From contig JANQEJ010000057.1 of assembly GCA_028278425.1 (NCBI GenBank), forward strand, positions 1 to 64,000: 64,000 nucleotides of DNA, given 5' to 3'. This document shows positions 56,307 through 64,000 of the stretch, one piece after another. The translations under genes and the position numbers were made by a program. The notes under the pieces are model-generated. The model saw nothing but the letters and a program-made list of their open reading frames with translations, was not told the DNA's origin and did no database searches. Within the stretch, counting starts at the first letter, position 1. Each line of letters opens with the position of its first letter. The stretch comes from Planctomycetota bacterium. GTDB taxonomy: Bacteria > Planctomycetota > UBA1135 > GCA-002686595.

Positions 56307-59300
56307 TCAAGGGACGCGAAGTTCGACCTCTCCGTCTCCTCCGGACGGGACTTCCACCTCGTGTCGTATCGTCTGTCCCGTCGACGACTCCGCCTGCACG
56401 ACGTAGTTCCCTCGGGGCAAGCCGCTGAGCCACAAGCTACCATCGCCCCGCGTCATCAGCGCAAGTTGGCCAGACGAGATCACGCGCCCCTCTGCGATCC
56501 AGGTGGGCACGTCTCCCGAAACTCCAAGGGACTGCACTTCGATCTCTAGGCCCGGGACTGGGTTGCCATCTGCCTTCTTGGCTCGGACGATCAGGTTCCC
56601 CGTCCGTACAAACTGGACTTGGTGCTCCTGCTTGGAAGTTCGCGTTGCCACGGCCACCGCTTCCGTGAACCAGTAACCCGGCGCGCCCGCCTTGAGCACG
56701 TACGATCCTGGCCCGAGCTGTGTCCACATCAGGCGTCCGTCGCTGTCCGGATACCGTGCCGGGAGATCGCGCCGGCTCTCGACGTGGGTGAGGAAGGCCT
56801 TGATGCCCGTTACCGGCTTGCCGCCGTCCTTCAGTCGAAAGCGGACGGAGTACGCCGGGTCGATCTCAACGTCGACGACTGCATTCTCGTCGGCAGGGAT
56901 GTTGACGAGGATCCCGTACTGATGTCCATAGTCGGGATGGAACACGGAGAGGTGGAGCGGGTCGCAGGGTGGGCTTTGCAGGCCGGCGATGCCCTCGTTG
57001 TCCGTGCGGGCTCGCGTCGCCCAACCAGTGGTGTCATCCTGACACCTCGCGTGGATGGAGGCTCCCGAGACGGGGCTCGACGCCGGATCCACAACGCGGA
57101 CTCGAACCGGCGAGGCGACCAATCGCAGAGAGGCAGTTTGCGGGCCAGGTGCGGCCAGCTCTTGGTTCTTACGGGCTAGGAGCTCCCCCGCCGCGTTTCG
57201 AACCTCGAGCACGCTCTCGTCCCCCAGGAGGGATGGAAAGACCGTCCGACCGTCCGACACCTTGGCTCGAGTCGATCGCGGACCGGAGCCCCCGCGGTGG
57301 TACGCCGTTACGGTGGTGTCCTTCGGTAGCGCCGAGCCGTCCGAACTCTCCAATTCGACGACCAGGTGCGTGCCCGTCGCCAGCTCCCAGTCCACTTCCC
57401 AGGGAGTTCCGTTGTAGAGGTAGCGGTAAAAGCTCGACGACGCTCCGCTAGGCGACAGGATTGTGAAGGAGTAGTACCCCGCAACGCAGCCTCGAAATTC
57501 GGCGATTCCTTCGGGCGAAAAGGCCTTAGCGGGGAAGCGACGAACTCCTCCGACCGAGACCTGGTATCCGGACAGGTCGATTGCATCCTCGGCGATCAGT
57601 CGAACAGAAAGCGAACGGGCCGCGTAAAGAGGAAGCGCACCGAAGTCGAGGAGTTGTCCGGGCAAGGGCGTTGCCGAGACGTAGTCTTCCTCGTAGCCCG
57701 GCGCGTTCACGATCAAGCGAGCGTTCTTGGGAGAGAAGCCGTTCACCCGAAAGCGGCCGTCGGAGTCCACTCCCTGCGGATCGCTCCACGGCGTCATGAA
57801 CTGTCCGCCCACGCTCGTGAAGGGTTCCACCGTCGCCTCCGGCAGCGGAAGAAAAGTCTGGCCATCGATGACCCTCCCGGTCCCCACGATCGGGTCGGGG
57901 AGGTCGAGGCTTGCCTCCGCCAACTCCGTTGAGCTCACGTGAACCGTCGCCGTGTCGCTCTGAGCGAATTCCTCGTTGTAGGCATAGAGATGAAGGAGCC
58001 CTTCCGGGACGGCCTCCAGCAGATAGCGTCCTCCCGGAGCGTCCTGGACGTCGAGCCATTGAAGATCGTAGGGCGAGTCGTCCCAGTAGATGAGCTGGAA
58101 GCGTTCGACCGGCTCGTCTCCATGTCGCACGACGACCTCGACGTCGCCTGCACTGCGCAGGGAGAGGACGATCGGCTCGGGATCCTCCCGCGGCAGCGGA
58201 TACGGACCGAAGATCCAGGTCTCGTACCCCTCCGCCTTGGTGTCCAGATTGAATTCGCCTTCACGGGGCAGGCCGGCGACTTGGACAAGACCTTCGTCGT
58301 CGGAATAGAACCACTCCGTTCGGTTGGGTTCCGACTCGAAGAGACCTTGTATGCCTGCTCCGCTGATCGGCTCACCGTCCGCGCTCTGCACGAGTGCGAG
58401 AGCGGCGTGGCCCTCCTCGGCGCTGATCGTAACGAAGACTGACCCGCCCTCGTCTGGAACTGCAAAGCGCGCGAGCGGTGCCAAGAGCCCGCCGCCTACG
58501 AGTCTGCACCATGCTTCTCCGGCGGGTGGAGCCTGGAAGACGAACGGGCCGAACTTGCCGTCAGGGCGAACCGCCAGGCTGCCCAGAGTCCGGTCTCCGT
58601 GGTCGGTGCGTGCTTCCACAAACACGGATGCACCGTCGGCGAAGGGAACGACTTCACCGGACAACGAAAAGCCGGACTCTAGAACAAGGTCCACCGAAGG
58701 AACGGCGCTCCCGGAGTACGTGGAAGAGACCTGGTCACCGTGGATGGCGCGAATCGACGCCTCATCGAGCATGGCGGGAAGGACGCAACGACCGTCTTGA
58801 TCCGTCGTCGCTGTGCGGAAGAAGACACGCTGGCTGCGGACCTCCCATTCGTCGCGGTGTCGTTCATCGCTCCAGAGGACGAAGCCGCGTTGCTCGACGC
58901 GTGCCCCGGGAATCGCGGTGTCCCAGGCGTCTCGGACTCTCACCCGGATAGAGTCCTGTTCCTCGAGTCGTATCGCCGGCTTCCCTAGCAAGTCTCCTTC
59001 GCTGAGCAGGAGAATACGAGCTGCTTCATTGCCGGAATGTGTTGCCCACAGTACAGAGGGGACAGGAGGCTCCTCGAGGGGCAACTGAATCGCGAATGCA
59101 CCAGTGGAGTCGGTAAGTGTTTCGATCGTCGCACGAGCCAGCCTCTCCCATTGCTGGCTCCGCCATGAGTTGACCGCAAACTCGTCTCGTAAGGGAGTCC
59201 AGGTTACGGAGACGCCTTCGAGAGGTTGGTCATCTGCGGTCAGGACACGACCTGTCAGGTGCGTGGTTGCAGTCTCTGCTCGCCGCTGACCAAGCGCGTC

Positions 59301-59498
59301 GCGAGCGGGCACAGCAAGAGCATCGGGAGCAGCTTCATCCGGCTGCGCGTCTCTCGTGGATGCGGCGGCTTCCGATGTGGCTGCTCCTACAGGTGCAGCG
59401 AGTGAAGAGTCGGTGTCGACTCTCGGCCAGGAGAACCACGATGCTGTCGCCGCGGCAGCCAAAAGGGCTCCAACGATCGCAAGGCGACTCAGCCTCAT
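56307..59498 (-). CDS. large membrane-anchored multi-repeat protein, paralog 1
   Basis: 'GRVIDGQTFLPLPEATVEPFTSVGGQF...VDSDGRFRVNGFSPKNARLIVNAPGYEEDYVSATPLPGQLLDFG', N-terminal TM. Confidence 0.75.
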   Translation of the reverse strand: MRLSRLAIVGALLAAAATASWFSWPRVDTDSSLAAPVGAATSEAAASTRDAQPDEAAPDALAVPARDALGQRRAETATTHLTGRVLTADDQPLEGVSVTWTPLRDEFAVNSWRSQQWERLARATIETLTDSTGAFAIQLPLEEPPVPSVLWATHSGNEAARILLLSEGDLLGKPAIRLEEQDSIRVRVRDAWDTAIPGARVEQRGFVLWSDERHRDEWEVRSQRVFFRTATTDQDGRCVLPAMLDEASIRAIHGDQVSSTYSGSAVPSVDLVLESGFSLSGEVVPFADGASVFVEARTDHGDRTLGSLAVRPDGKFGPFVFQAPPAGEAWCRLVGGGLLAPLARFAVPDEGGSVFVTISAEEGHAALALVQSADGEPISGAGIQGLFESEPNRTEWFYSDDEGLVQVAGLPREGEFNLDTKAEGYETWIFGPYPLPREDPEPIVLSLRSAGDVEVVVRHGDEPVERFQLIYWDDSPYDLQWLDVQDAPGGRYLLEAVPEGLLHLYAYNEEFAQSDTATVHVSSTELAEASLDLPDPIVGTGRVIDGQTFLPLPEATVEPFTSVGGQFMTPWSDPQGVDSDGRFRVNGFSPKNARLIVNAPGYEEDYVSATPLPGQLLDFGALPLYAARSLSVRLIAEDAIDLSGYQVSVGGVRRFPAKAFSPEGIAEFRGCVAGYYSFTILSPSGASSSFYRYLYNGTPWEVDWELATGTHLVVELESSDGSALPKDTTVTAYHRGGSGPRSTRAKVSDGRTVFPSLLGDESVLEVRNAAGELLARKNQELAAPGPQTASLRLVASPVRVRVVDPASSPVSGASIHARCQDDTTGWATRARTDNEGIAGLQSPPCDPLHLSVFHPDYGHQYGILVNIPADENAVVDVEIDPAYSVRFRLKDGGKPVTGIKAFLTHVESRRDLPARYPDSDGRLMWTQLGPGSYVLKAGAPGYWFTEAVAVATRTSKQEHQVQFVRTGNLIVRAKKADGNPVPGLEIEVQSLGVSGDVPTWIAEGRVISSGQLALMTRGDGSLWLSGLPRGNYVVQAESSTGQTIRHEVEVPSGGDGEVELRVP

Positions 59499-59515
59499 CT
59501 TCTTGAGACGCGTGC

Positions 59516-59719
59516 CTATCCGCCTCCACCGCCTCCGCCGCCGACGGTTCTCTTGGCGACCTTGCGATTTGGCGGTGTATCGGTACTTGAATCGCTTGGA
59601 CTCGCGGAGCTGTCCCCATCAGAGGGAGGAGGTGATGCACCGACTGCCCAGAGCGACGTTGTCGCACCGAGCAAGAGCACGACAAGAAAAGACACAACGA
59701 GGCGTCTAGAGCAGCGCAT
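59516..59719 (-). CDS. small secreted peptide, 67 aa, C-terminal poly-Gly
   Basis: Signal peptide 'MRCSRRLVVSFLVVLLLGATTSLWA'; tail 'SSTDTPPNRKVAKRTVGGGGGGGG'; overlaps upstream stop codon. Confidence 0.6.
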   Translation of the reverse strand: MRCSRRLVVSFLVVLLLGATTSLWAVGASPPPSDGDSSASPSDSSTDTPPNRKVAKRTVGGGGGGGG

Positions 59720-60644
59720 GCAAGCACTCCCGGGGAAAGGGGCCCACGTTGTCCGCAAGCTGGAGGGCCAGTTCGCGGCGTTTCGGGGGCAAGGTCCATT
59801 GGCTTCCGTCACTAATCGTCCGGACGCGGTTCGCGGCATCCTCGAGGCGCCGTTTGGGTAGCTGATCGAGATCGGCGATAACGCTCGCTGCCTCGTGCAC
59901 ATCCTTGCCGTCGCCGAGCTGGAGATCTAGGTAGACGACATTCAGGAGATACTCGACTGAAATGCTGGGGTCGAGATCGCCCGCAAGCGCGATGCTTGCC
60001 GCTTCTTTGTATGCCGCGAGCGCCTCCGCGGGTCTACGTAGATCGGTTAGCGCCATACCGACGGTACCGAGTGCAGAGGCGCGGATTCGCGGTGAATGTG
60101 GCTCAGCGGCGACTTCTCGCCCCAACCTAACGGCGGAGTTGAACTGCCCCAGTGCACAGGTCTCAAACACCAAGTACGCGCGGGCGTTTGGCGCATCTTC
60201 GAGCTCGAGGGAGGCCCAGAGCAACCTCATACGAGAGGGCATTGTGGGCTCGCCTCTCGGCCGAATGAAGCGTTCCAGCACCAGCACCTCCGGCCTATTC
60301 TGTAGTGCCTCCGGCAGGGCGGCGAGCCGATCTCGCGCGATCCCTTCGAGCTGTTGCCGCGACTTCGTCATCACTCGTCGGTTACGCGCCGATGCCGGGT
60401 GCGCGAAGAACTCCGACAAGAAGGCTTCCCTCAACAGCCACGCCATCTCATGCCGGTGAACCTCCAGAAGCTTCTCCTCCGCCGGCAACAACCCCGTCCG
60501 CGAAGCCGCCACCTGCAAGCTCCCATCCCTCAACCCACAAAGCAACTTCCGCGGCTCCGTCAGGAACAACGACGCCCTCGGATCCTTCGACAGATCCGCG
60601 ATGACTTGCTCGAGGTCGGGATCGATGGGCGCAAGGTCAGCCAT
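59706..60644 (-). CDS. TPR-like helical protein, possible regulator
   Basis: 'LGTVGMALTDLRRPAEALAAYKEAASIALAGDLD' TPR-like; overlaps 60637-61263. Confidence 0.55.
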   Translation of the reverse strand: MADLAPIDPDLEQVIADLSKDPRASLFLTEPRKLLCGLRDGSLQVAASRTGLLPAEEKLLEVHRHEMAWLLREAFLSEFFAHPASARNRRVMTKSRQQLEGIARDRLAALPEALQNRPEVLVLERFIRPRGEPTMPSRMRLLWASLELEDAPNARAYLVFETCALGQFNSAVRLGREVAAEPHSPRIRASALGTVGMALTDLRRPAEALAAYKEAASIALAGDLDPSISVEYLLNVVYLDLQLGDGKDVHEAASVIADLDQLPKRRLEDAANRVRTISDGSQWTLPPKRRELALQLADNVGPFPRECLHALL

Positions 60645-61263
60645 CCGGACCTCCTTCCTCGTTCCTCCGCTCTTCCATCGCAAGGAGGACCGCCTGCGAG
60701 GCTAGCCGAAGAGCCTCCCGCGCCTTGTCCGGCGGCCCATAGCCCTCGGCGACGTAACGGTTGAGCGTCTTGCCCGCGATCGCCACGGCGTAGAAGACGC
60801 GACGTTGATCGATCGGCAGGTTGTTCACGGTAAGACACACGAGCCGCGTGAGCTCCAATTCGATTCCGGAAAGCTCGGAGAACAAGCGATAGTATTCCAC
60901 CTCGGGCGATTCCGAGACGGGGAGCCGGCGGGATTCCTCCTGGTACTGGCTGATGCCGAGGTCCTTCGCCGACTTGATGATGCACCGGTCGAGCCATTCG
61001 CCGAGCGAGGGGGATCCCTCGTAGAACATCGACTCGAAGGCGACGCGCGCGAGGCAATGCTCGACGAAGGTCTTCGGGTTCAGGAGCAGCGCTTCGCGGG
61101 CCAGCGCGCCGAGCGCGCGCGGCAGGATGTCGAGCGGGTCGCCGTCGTGCAGGCGCCGCAGGATCTCGGGGGGAGAGCCGCCGCGGAGAATGTCGGAGCC
61201 GGGGAAGCGAACCTCATCGGAGGCCTTTCCCGTTTCGCCGGTTCCCTCTCTCCTTTCCTCCAA
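60637..61263 (-). CDS. sigma-factor-like protein
   Basis: C-terminal 'LPIDQRRVFYAVAIAGKTLNRYVAEGYGPPDKAREALRLASQAV' resembles sigma-70 region 4 HTH; N-terminus with helical region-2-like stretch. Confidence 0.45.
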   Translation of the reverse strand: MEERREGTGETGKASDEVRFPGSDILRGGSPPEILRRLHDGDPLDILPRALGALAREALLLNPKTFVEHCLARVAFESMFYEGSPSLGEWLDRCIIKSAKDLGISQYQEESRRLPVSESPEVEYYRLFSELSGIELELTRLVCLTVNNLPIDQRRVFYAVAIAGKTLNRYVAEGYGPPDKAREALRLASQAVLLAMEERRNEEGGPDG

Positions 61264-61565
61264 GCTCTACTCCTCGTTGGGGATCACGGAGGATGCAGCC
61301 GCAAGGTAACGATGCGAGTCTAGGGCATCCCCTCCGCACCGGCAACGGCTCCTGAGACTCTCTCGACCGCGAATGGAGAACCGCTGACGCAGCTCGTTCC
61401 GTGCGACGAGCACAACACAACCTCGGACCATGGCCAGCCCGATCAGCTCAATAGGAACGCGGCTCAACGGGATGCACGCACGAGAAGGGCGAACGGTCGG
61501 AATCCTCGGCGATTCCTGCCGCCGTCGTCTGACCGAGCTCACCTAATCGGTTGAGCCGTAGACGG

Positions 61566-61856
61566 TTAGCGACTTGTCTCAGGGGCGGCTATTCCCGCCG
61601 AAAGCCGCCCCTGCCGGGAAGCCTGGAAGGCCATTGTCACCGCCGCTGCCGCGCCCATCTCCGCGCTGAGCGTCTCGATCACGTCCGTCACCGCCGCGTT
61701 CTCCGGCTCTCGATCGCTCGCGGGTTCAGAGTTGTGGTTGAAGAACAGGACGTAGTCGCGAAGCGTGAGGAGCGCGGTGGCCGTCCCCAGATCCGTCGCG
61801 TGAACTTGCTCTCGCAAGCTGGCGAAGCGCGTCGGGGCCTGCCGTGCGAGTCGCAC
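61566..61856 (-). CDS. small hypothetical ORF or gene fragment adjacent to poly-G/C tract
   Basis: 96-aa ORF beginning immediately after a 15-nt G run (minus strand); no recognised motif. Confidence 0.25.
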   Translation of the reverse strand: MRLARQAPTRFASLREQVHATDLGTATALLTLRDYVLFFNHNSEPASDREPENAAVTDVIETLSAEMGAAAAVTMAFQASRQGRLSAGIAAPETSR

Positions 61857-61857
61857 T

Positions 61858-61872
61858 CCCCCCCCCCCCCCC
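61858..61872. repeat. poly-C (poly-G on minus) homopolymer, 15 nt
   Basis: Directly readable at 61858-61872. Confidence 0.95.
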
Positions 61873-61923
61873 GGAACGCACTACGGGCGACTCAGTTGTT
61901 CGGCAAGCCCGAGTCCGGCGCCC

Positions 61924-62586
61924 TCATTCGTAGATTCGCCTCTGTCCTTCCGGGCCAAAGATAACCGCGAGCGTCCTGCGCCATCCGTCGATCAGTTCTG
62001 GCTTCCTGGATGCTAGCGATTTCTTGAGTCTTTCATTTCTCGCTGCGTCCGCGCGGTGCTCGGCCTGACCTTGGGTCACGAGCCACCATTGCTCGTTCCA
62101 TTCCGTCATCGCATGGCGGAACTCCCGATACGCGACGAGGAACTCATCCAATTGACCCTTCAGAGGGATCTCTCCCAACGGTTCGATGACGTACGAGATG
62201 ATGGTCTCTTGGTCGTCGGGCTCGTACTGCCGGCCGAAGCCCTCTTTGAACATCAGCGCCAGGCCTTCACCGAGCTGGGACCGGTAGAAGTAACAATCGC
62301 GCTTGAGCTCATCGACTCGTTCCTCAAGGGCGAATACCTCTTCGTAGAGCGCGTTGATGGTTCCTTGTTTGCTCTCACATTCGCTGCAGGGTCCTTTGCT
62401 TTCCGCGGTCGGAACTGAAACCCTCCTCGACGGCGCCAACTGGAGTTCGATGCGGCTGGCCTTCGGAGTACCTGGGTCCGATGTGACAACCTGTTGTTGT
62501 CGAACAGCGGAGGAGCCTGGTTTCAAGGCAACGAATCCCAGGGCCAGAAGGGCGAGCCCTGCCAAGCTCAGCAAGATCGGCTTCAT
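61924..62586 (-). CDS. membrane/secreted coiled-coil protein with CxxC motif, paralog of 63655 gene
   Basis: 'MKPILLSLAGLALLALGFVALKPGSS...CSECESKQGTINALYEEVFALEERVDELKRDCYFYRSQLGEGLA'. Confidence 0.7.
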   Translation of the reverse strand: MKPILLSLAGLALLALGFVALKPGSSAVRQQQVVTSDPGTPKASRIELQLAPSRRVSVPTAESKGPCSECESKQGTINALYEEVFALEERVDELKRDCYFYRSQLGEGLALMFKEGFGRQYEPDDQETIISYVIEPLGEIPLKGQLDEFLVAYREFRHAMTEWNEQWWLVTQGQAEHRADAARNERLKKSLASRKPELIDGWRRTLAVIFGPEGQRRIYE

Positions 62587-62625
62587 TATGTTCTATTCCA
62601 ACTCAGCGACGGGACGCCCCGCCGA

Positions 62626-62671
62626 ATGTCAGGCGCTAATGGTCCAGTTTCCAGTCGTGTTGACCAGGTTG
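62626..62671 (-). pseudogene. remnant 3' end of a 63019-63591-type gene
   Basis: Minus-strand '...NLVNTTGNWTISA*' matches '...NVINTTGTWTIHP*' at the same position upstream of the paralogous MKPI gene. Confidence 0.55.
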
Positions 62672-63018
62672 TACCGCGCAGCAAGAGCCGCCCTATCGGG
62701 CAACTCGGTCGTTTGGCAAAGCTGAGGCCGCCGGCTTAGCCCCGTCCCTGAAGTTGCGGAATCGCCGCATCTTAAGACTTCCCCAGTGCGCCGAACGGGA
62801 TGAAACAGAGCCAAGAATCCCGACAGCCGGATCAGATTGCGCGTGCCTTGTCCCAGAAACTCGTGCTCGCCCAACAGCCGATCGGGCCGTTGCGAGTGGG
62901 GAATCTGTTGGGGACAGAGCGGCGTGTGACCGCCCTGCCCATCGCTTGATCCGCAGATCCCAGCCAACCCCAGGGGGGACGCTGGGTATGCAGAACTTCA
63001 GCACCAAAGATCATAACG

Positions 63019-63591
63019 ATGCATGCACTCAAGCACCTGATCGCCATCCTGCTCGGGATGGTGGCGCTCTCGTTCATCTCGATGGCGGGGCAATCCTCCG
63101 ACACCGGCGGAGTGGAAACAGCCCACAACTGGACCGAAGATGAGATCGGGGATGAATCCTCGGGCACGTCCGGTGGCGGCTCAGCACTCACCAAGTCCAA
63201 CGACAAGGGCAAGCTCAAGTGGAAGTCCTGCTCCGGCAAGAAGACAGGGAGGCACCAGCACGACCCCCACGAGACCATCACCTTCTCGGGCGGTGCGAGC
63301 GGCTCGGCCCACGGCACAGGTTCGAAAACTACGGTCAGCGTCTCCGGCGGCGGCGAGGTTGAGGTCGGGAAACCCGATGGATCAGGCTCCGGCGACGCCG
63401 ATGGCTCTACCGTTTGCATCGACGGCAACAAGTCTAAGATCAACGTGAACGGAGAGGGGGTTACCATCAACTTCAATGACAAGCCCCACGACAATACCGT
63501 GAATGCCAAAGGCTCCGGCACGATCAATCTGAACGGCGCTCCTGGCGACAACGTGATAAACACGACCGGAACCTGGACCATCCATCCCTAA
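63019..63591 (+). CDS. secreted Gly/Asn/Ser-rich beta-repeat protein
   Basis: Signal peptide 'MHALKHLIAILLGMVALSFISMAGQ'; repetitive 'KINVNGEGVTINFNDKPHDNTVNAKGSGTINLNGAPGDNVINTTGTWTIHP'. Confidence 0.7.
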   Translation: MHALKHLIAILLGMVALSFISMAGQSSDTGGVETAHNWTEDEIGDESSGTSGGGSALTKSNDKGKLKWKSCSGKKTGRHQHDPHETITFSGGASGSAHGTGSKTTVSVSGGGEVEVGKPDGSGSGDADGSTVCIDGNKSKINVNGEGVTINFNDKPHDNTVNAKGSGTINLNGAPGDNVINTTGTWTIHP

Positions 63592-63600
63592 CGCCTCACG

Positions 63601-63628
63601 CGGCGCCCTGCGGACCCGCAGGGCGCCG
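63601..63628. other. perfect intergenic hairpin
   Basis: CGGCGCCCTGCGG-AC-CCGCAGGGCGCCG, 13-bp stem; no T-run. Confidence 0.7.
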
Positions 63629-63654
63629 CCCCACGCAAGACTGACGATAGAGCA

Positions 63655-64000
63655 ATGAAGCCAATTGCACTGAGCCTGGCTGGACTCGTCCTTCTGGCCC
63701 TCGGGTTTATCGTGGTGGAGCGGGGCCCTTCGTCTGGCCAACAGGCAAGCGTCGTCCCGTCGGAGACACGAGAGACTCAGACAGGTCAACTCGTATCGGA
63801 AGCGATCGGGCCTGAACTGACCGAACCGATTCGGCTCCCCGTCTCGACCGCAGGAGATCTGCAACCCTGTAGCGCGTGTGATAGCAAACAGGCCACAATC
63901 AACGCGCTCTACGCGGACATCGAGGCTCTTGAGCGACGGATTGATGTCCTGCAGCGCGATCGCGTCTTCTACCAGTCCGTGGTTGGCGAGAGCTTGGCCG
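63655..64000 (+). CDS. membrane/secreted CxxC coiled-coil protein (partial, runs off window)
   Basis: 'MKPIALSLAGLVLLALGFIVVERGPSS...CSACDSKQATINALYADIEALERRIDVLQRDRVFYQSVVGESLA'. Confidence 0.75.
   Translation, partial: MKPIALSLAGLVLLALGFIVVERGPSSGQQASVVPSETRETQTGQLVSEAIGPELTEPIRLPVSTAGDLQPCSACDSKQATINALYADIEALERRIDVLQRDRVFYQSVVGESLA

Noticed and set aside
61581-61612. AGGGGCGGCT-N12-AGCCGCCCCT hairpin as a terminator
   Set aside because: Perfect 10-bp arms but inside the only ORF of that region and with no T-run on either side; function cannot be assigned.
1-64000. tRNA, rRNA, CRISPR array, prophage or restriction/defence island
   Set aside because: No recognisable signature found by reading; a tRNAscan/Infernal/CRISPR search could not be run.

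Overview
High-GC bacterial chromosome window, probably Planctomycetota-like (inferred from secreted FG-GAP proteins with a shared C-terminal module; low confidence). Nearly every gene call rests on translated motifs recognised by eye. Main contents: an intact IS1182-like insertion sequence at the left edge; a C11 clostripain-like peptidase and an Lrp regulator; a short operon starting with a peroxiredoxin-like gene interrupted by an in-frame TGA; a compact minus-strand histidine operon (hisG-C-B-H-F-[A-I-E]-D) preceded by a His5 leader peptide and a perfect 11-bp terminator-like hairpin; a MauG/CCP peroxidase, nitroreductase, MFS, MBL, P450, FAS1, ArsC, beta-lactamase-like and AbgT genes; FG-GAP proteins; a SRPBCC/HTH pair; an HD-GYP pair; an NAD-type formate dehydrogenase (NuoEF-like subunit plus FdhA with in-frame TGA at the canonical Sec site); an exosortase H / IPTLxxWG sorting locus; a PBP-like membrane receptor; and a right-hand accessory region with a sigma-like/TPR/[small peptide + ~1070-aa surface protein]x2 cassette and an inverted pair of paralogous cassettes. 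Most notable points: (1) two selenoprotein genes that standard ORF calling splits, each with a local SECIS-like hairpin; (2) a classical his-operon attenuator; (3) a HisA-HisI-HisE trifunctional fusion; (4) a nested, possibly pseudoknotted RNA structure over a Shine-Dalgarno; (5) duplicated small-peptide/large-protein cassettes. No tRNA, rRNA or CRISPR was recognised.
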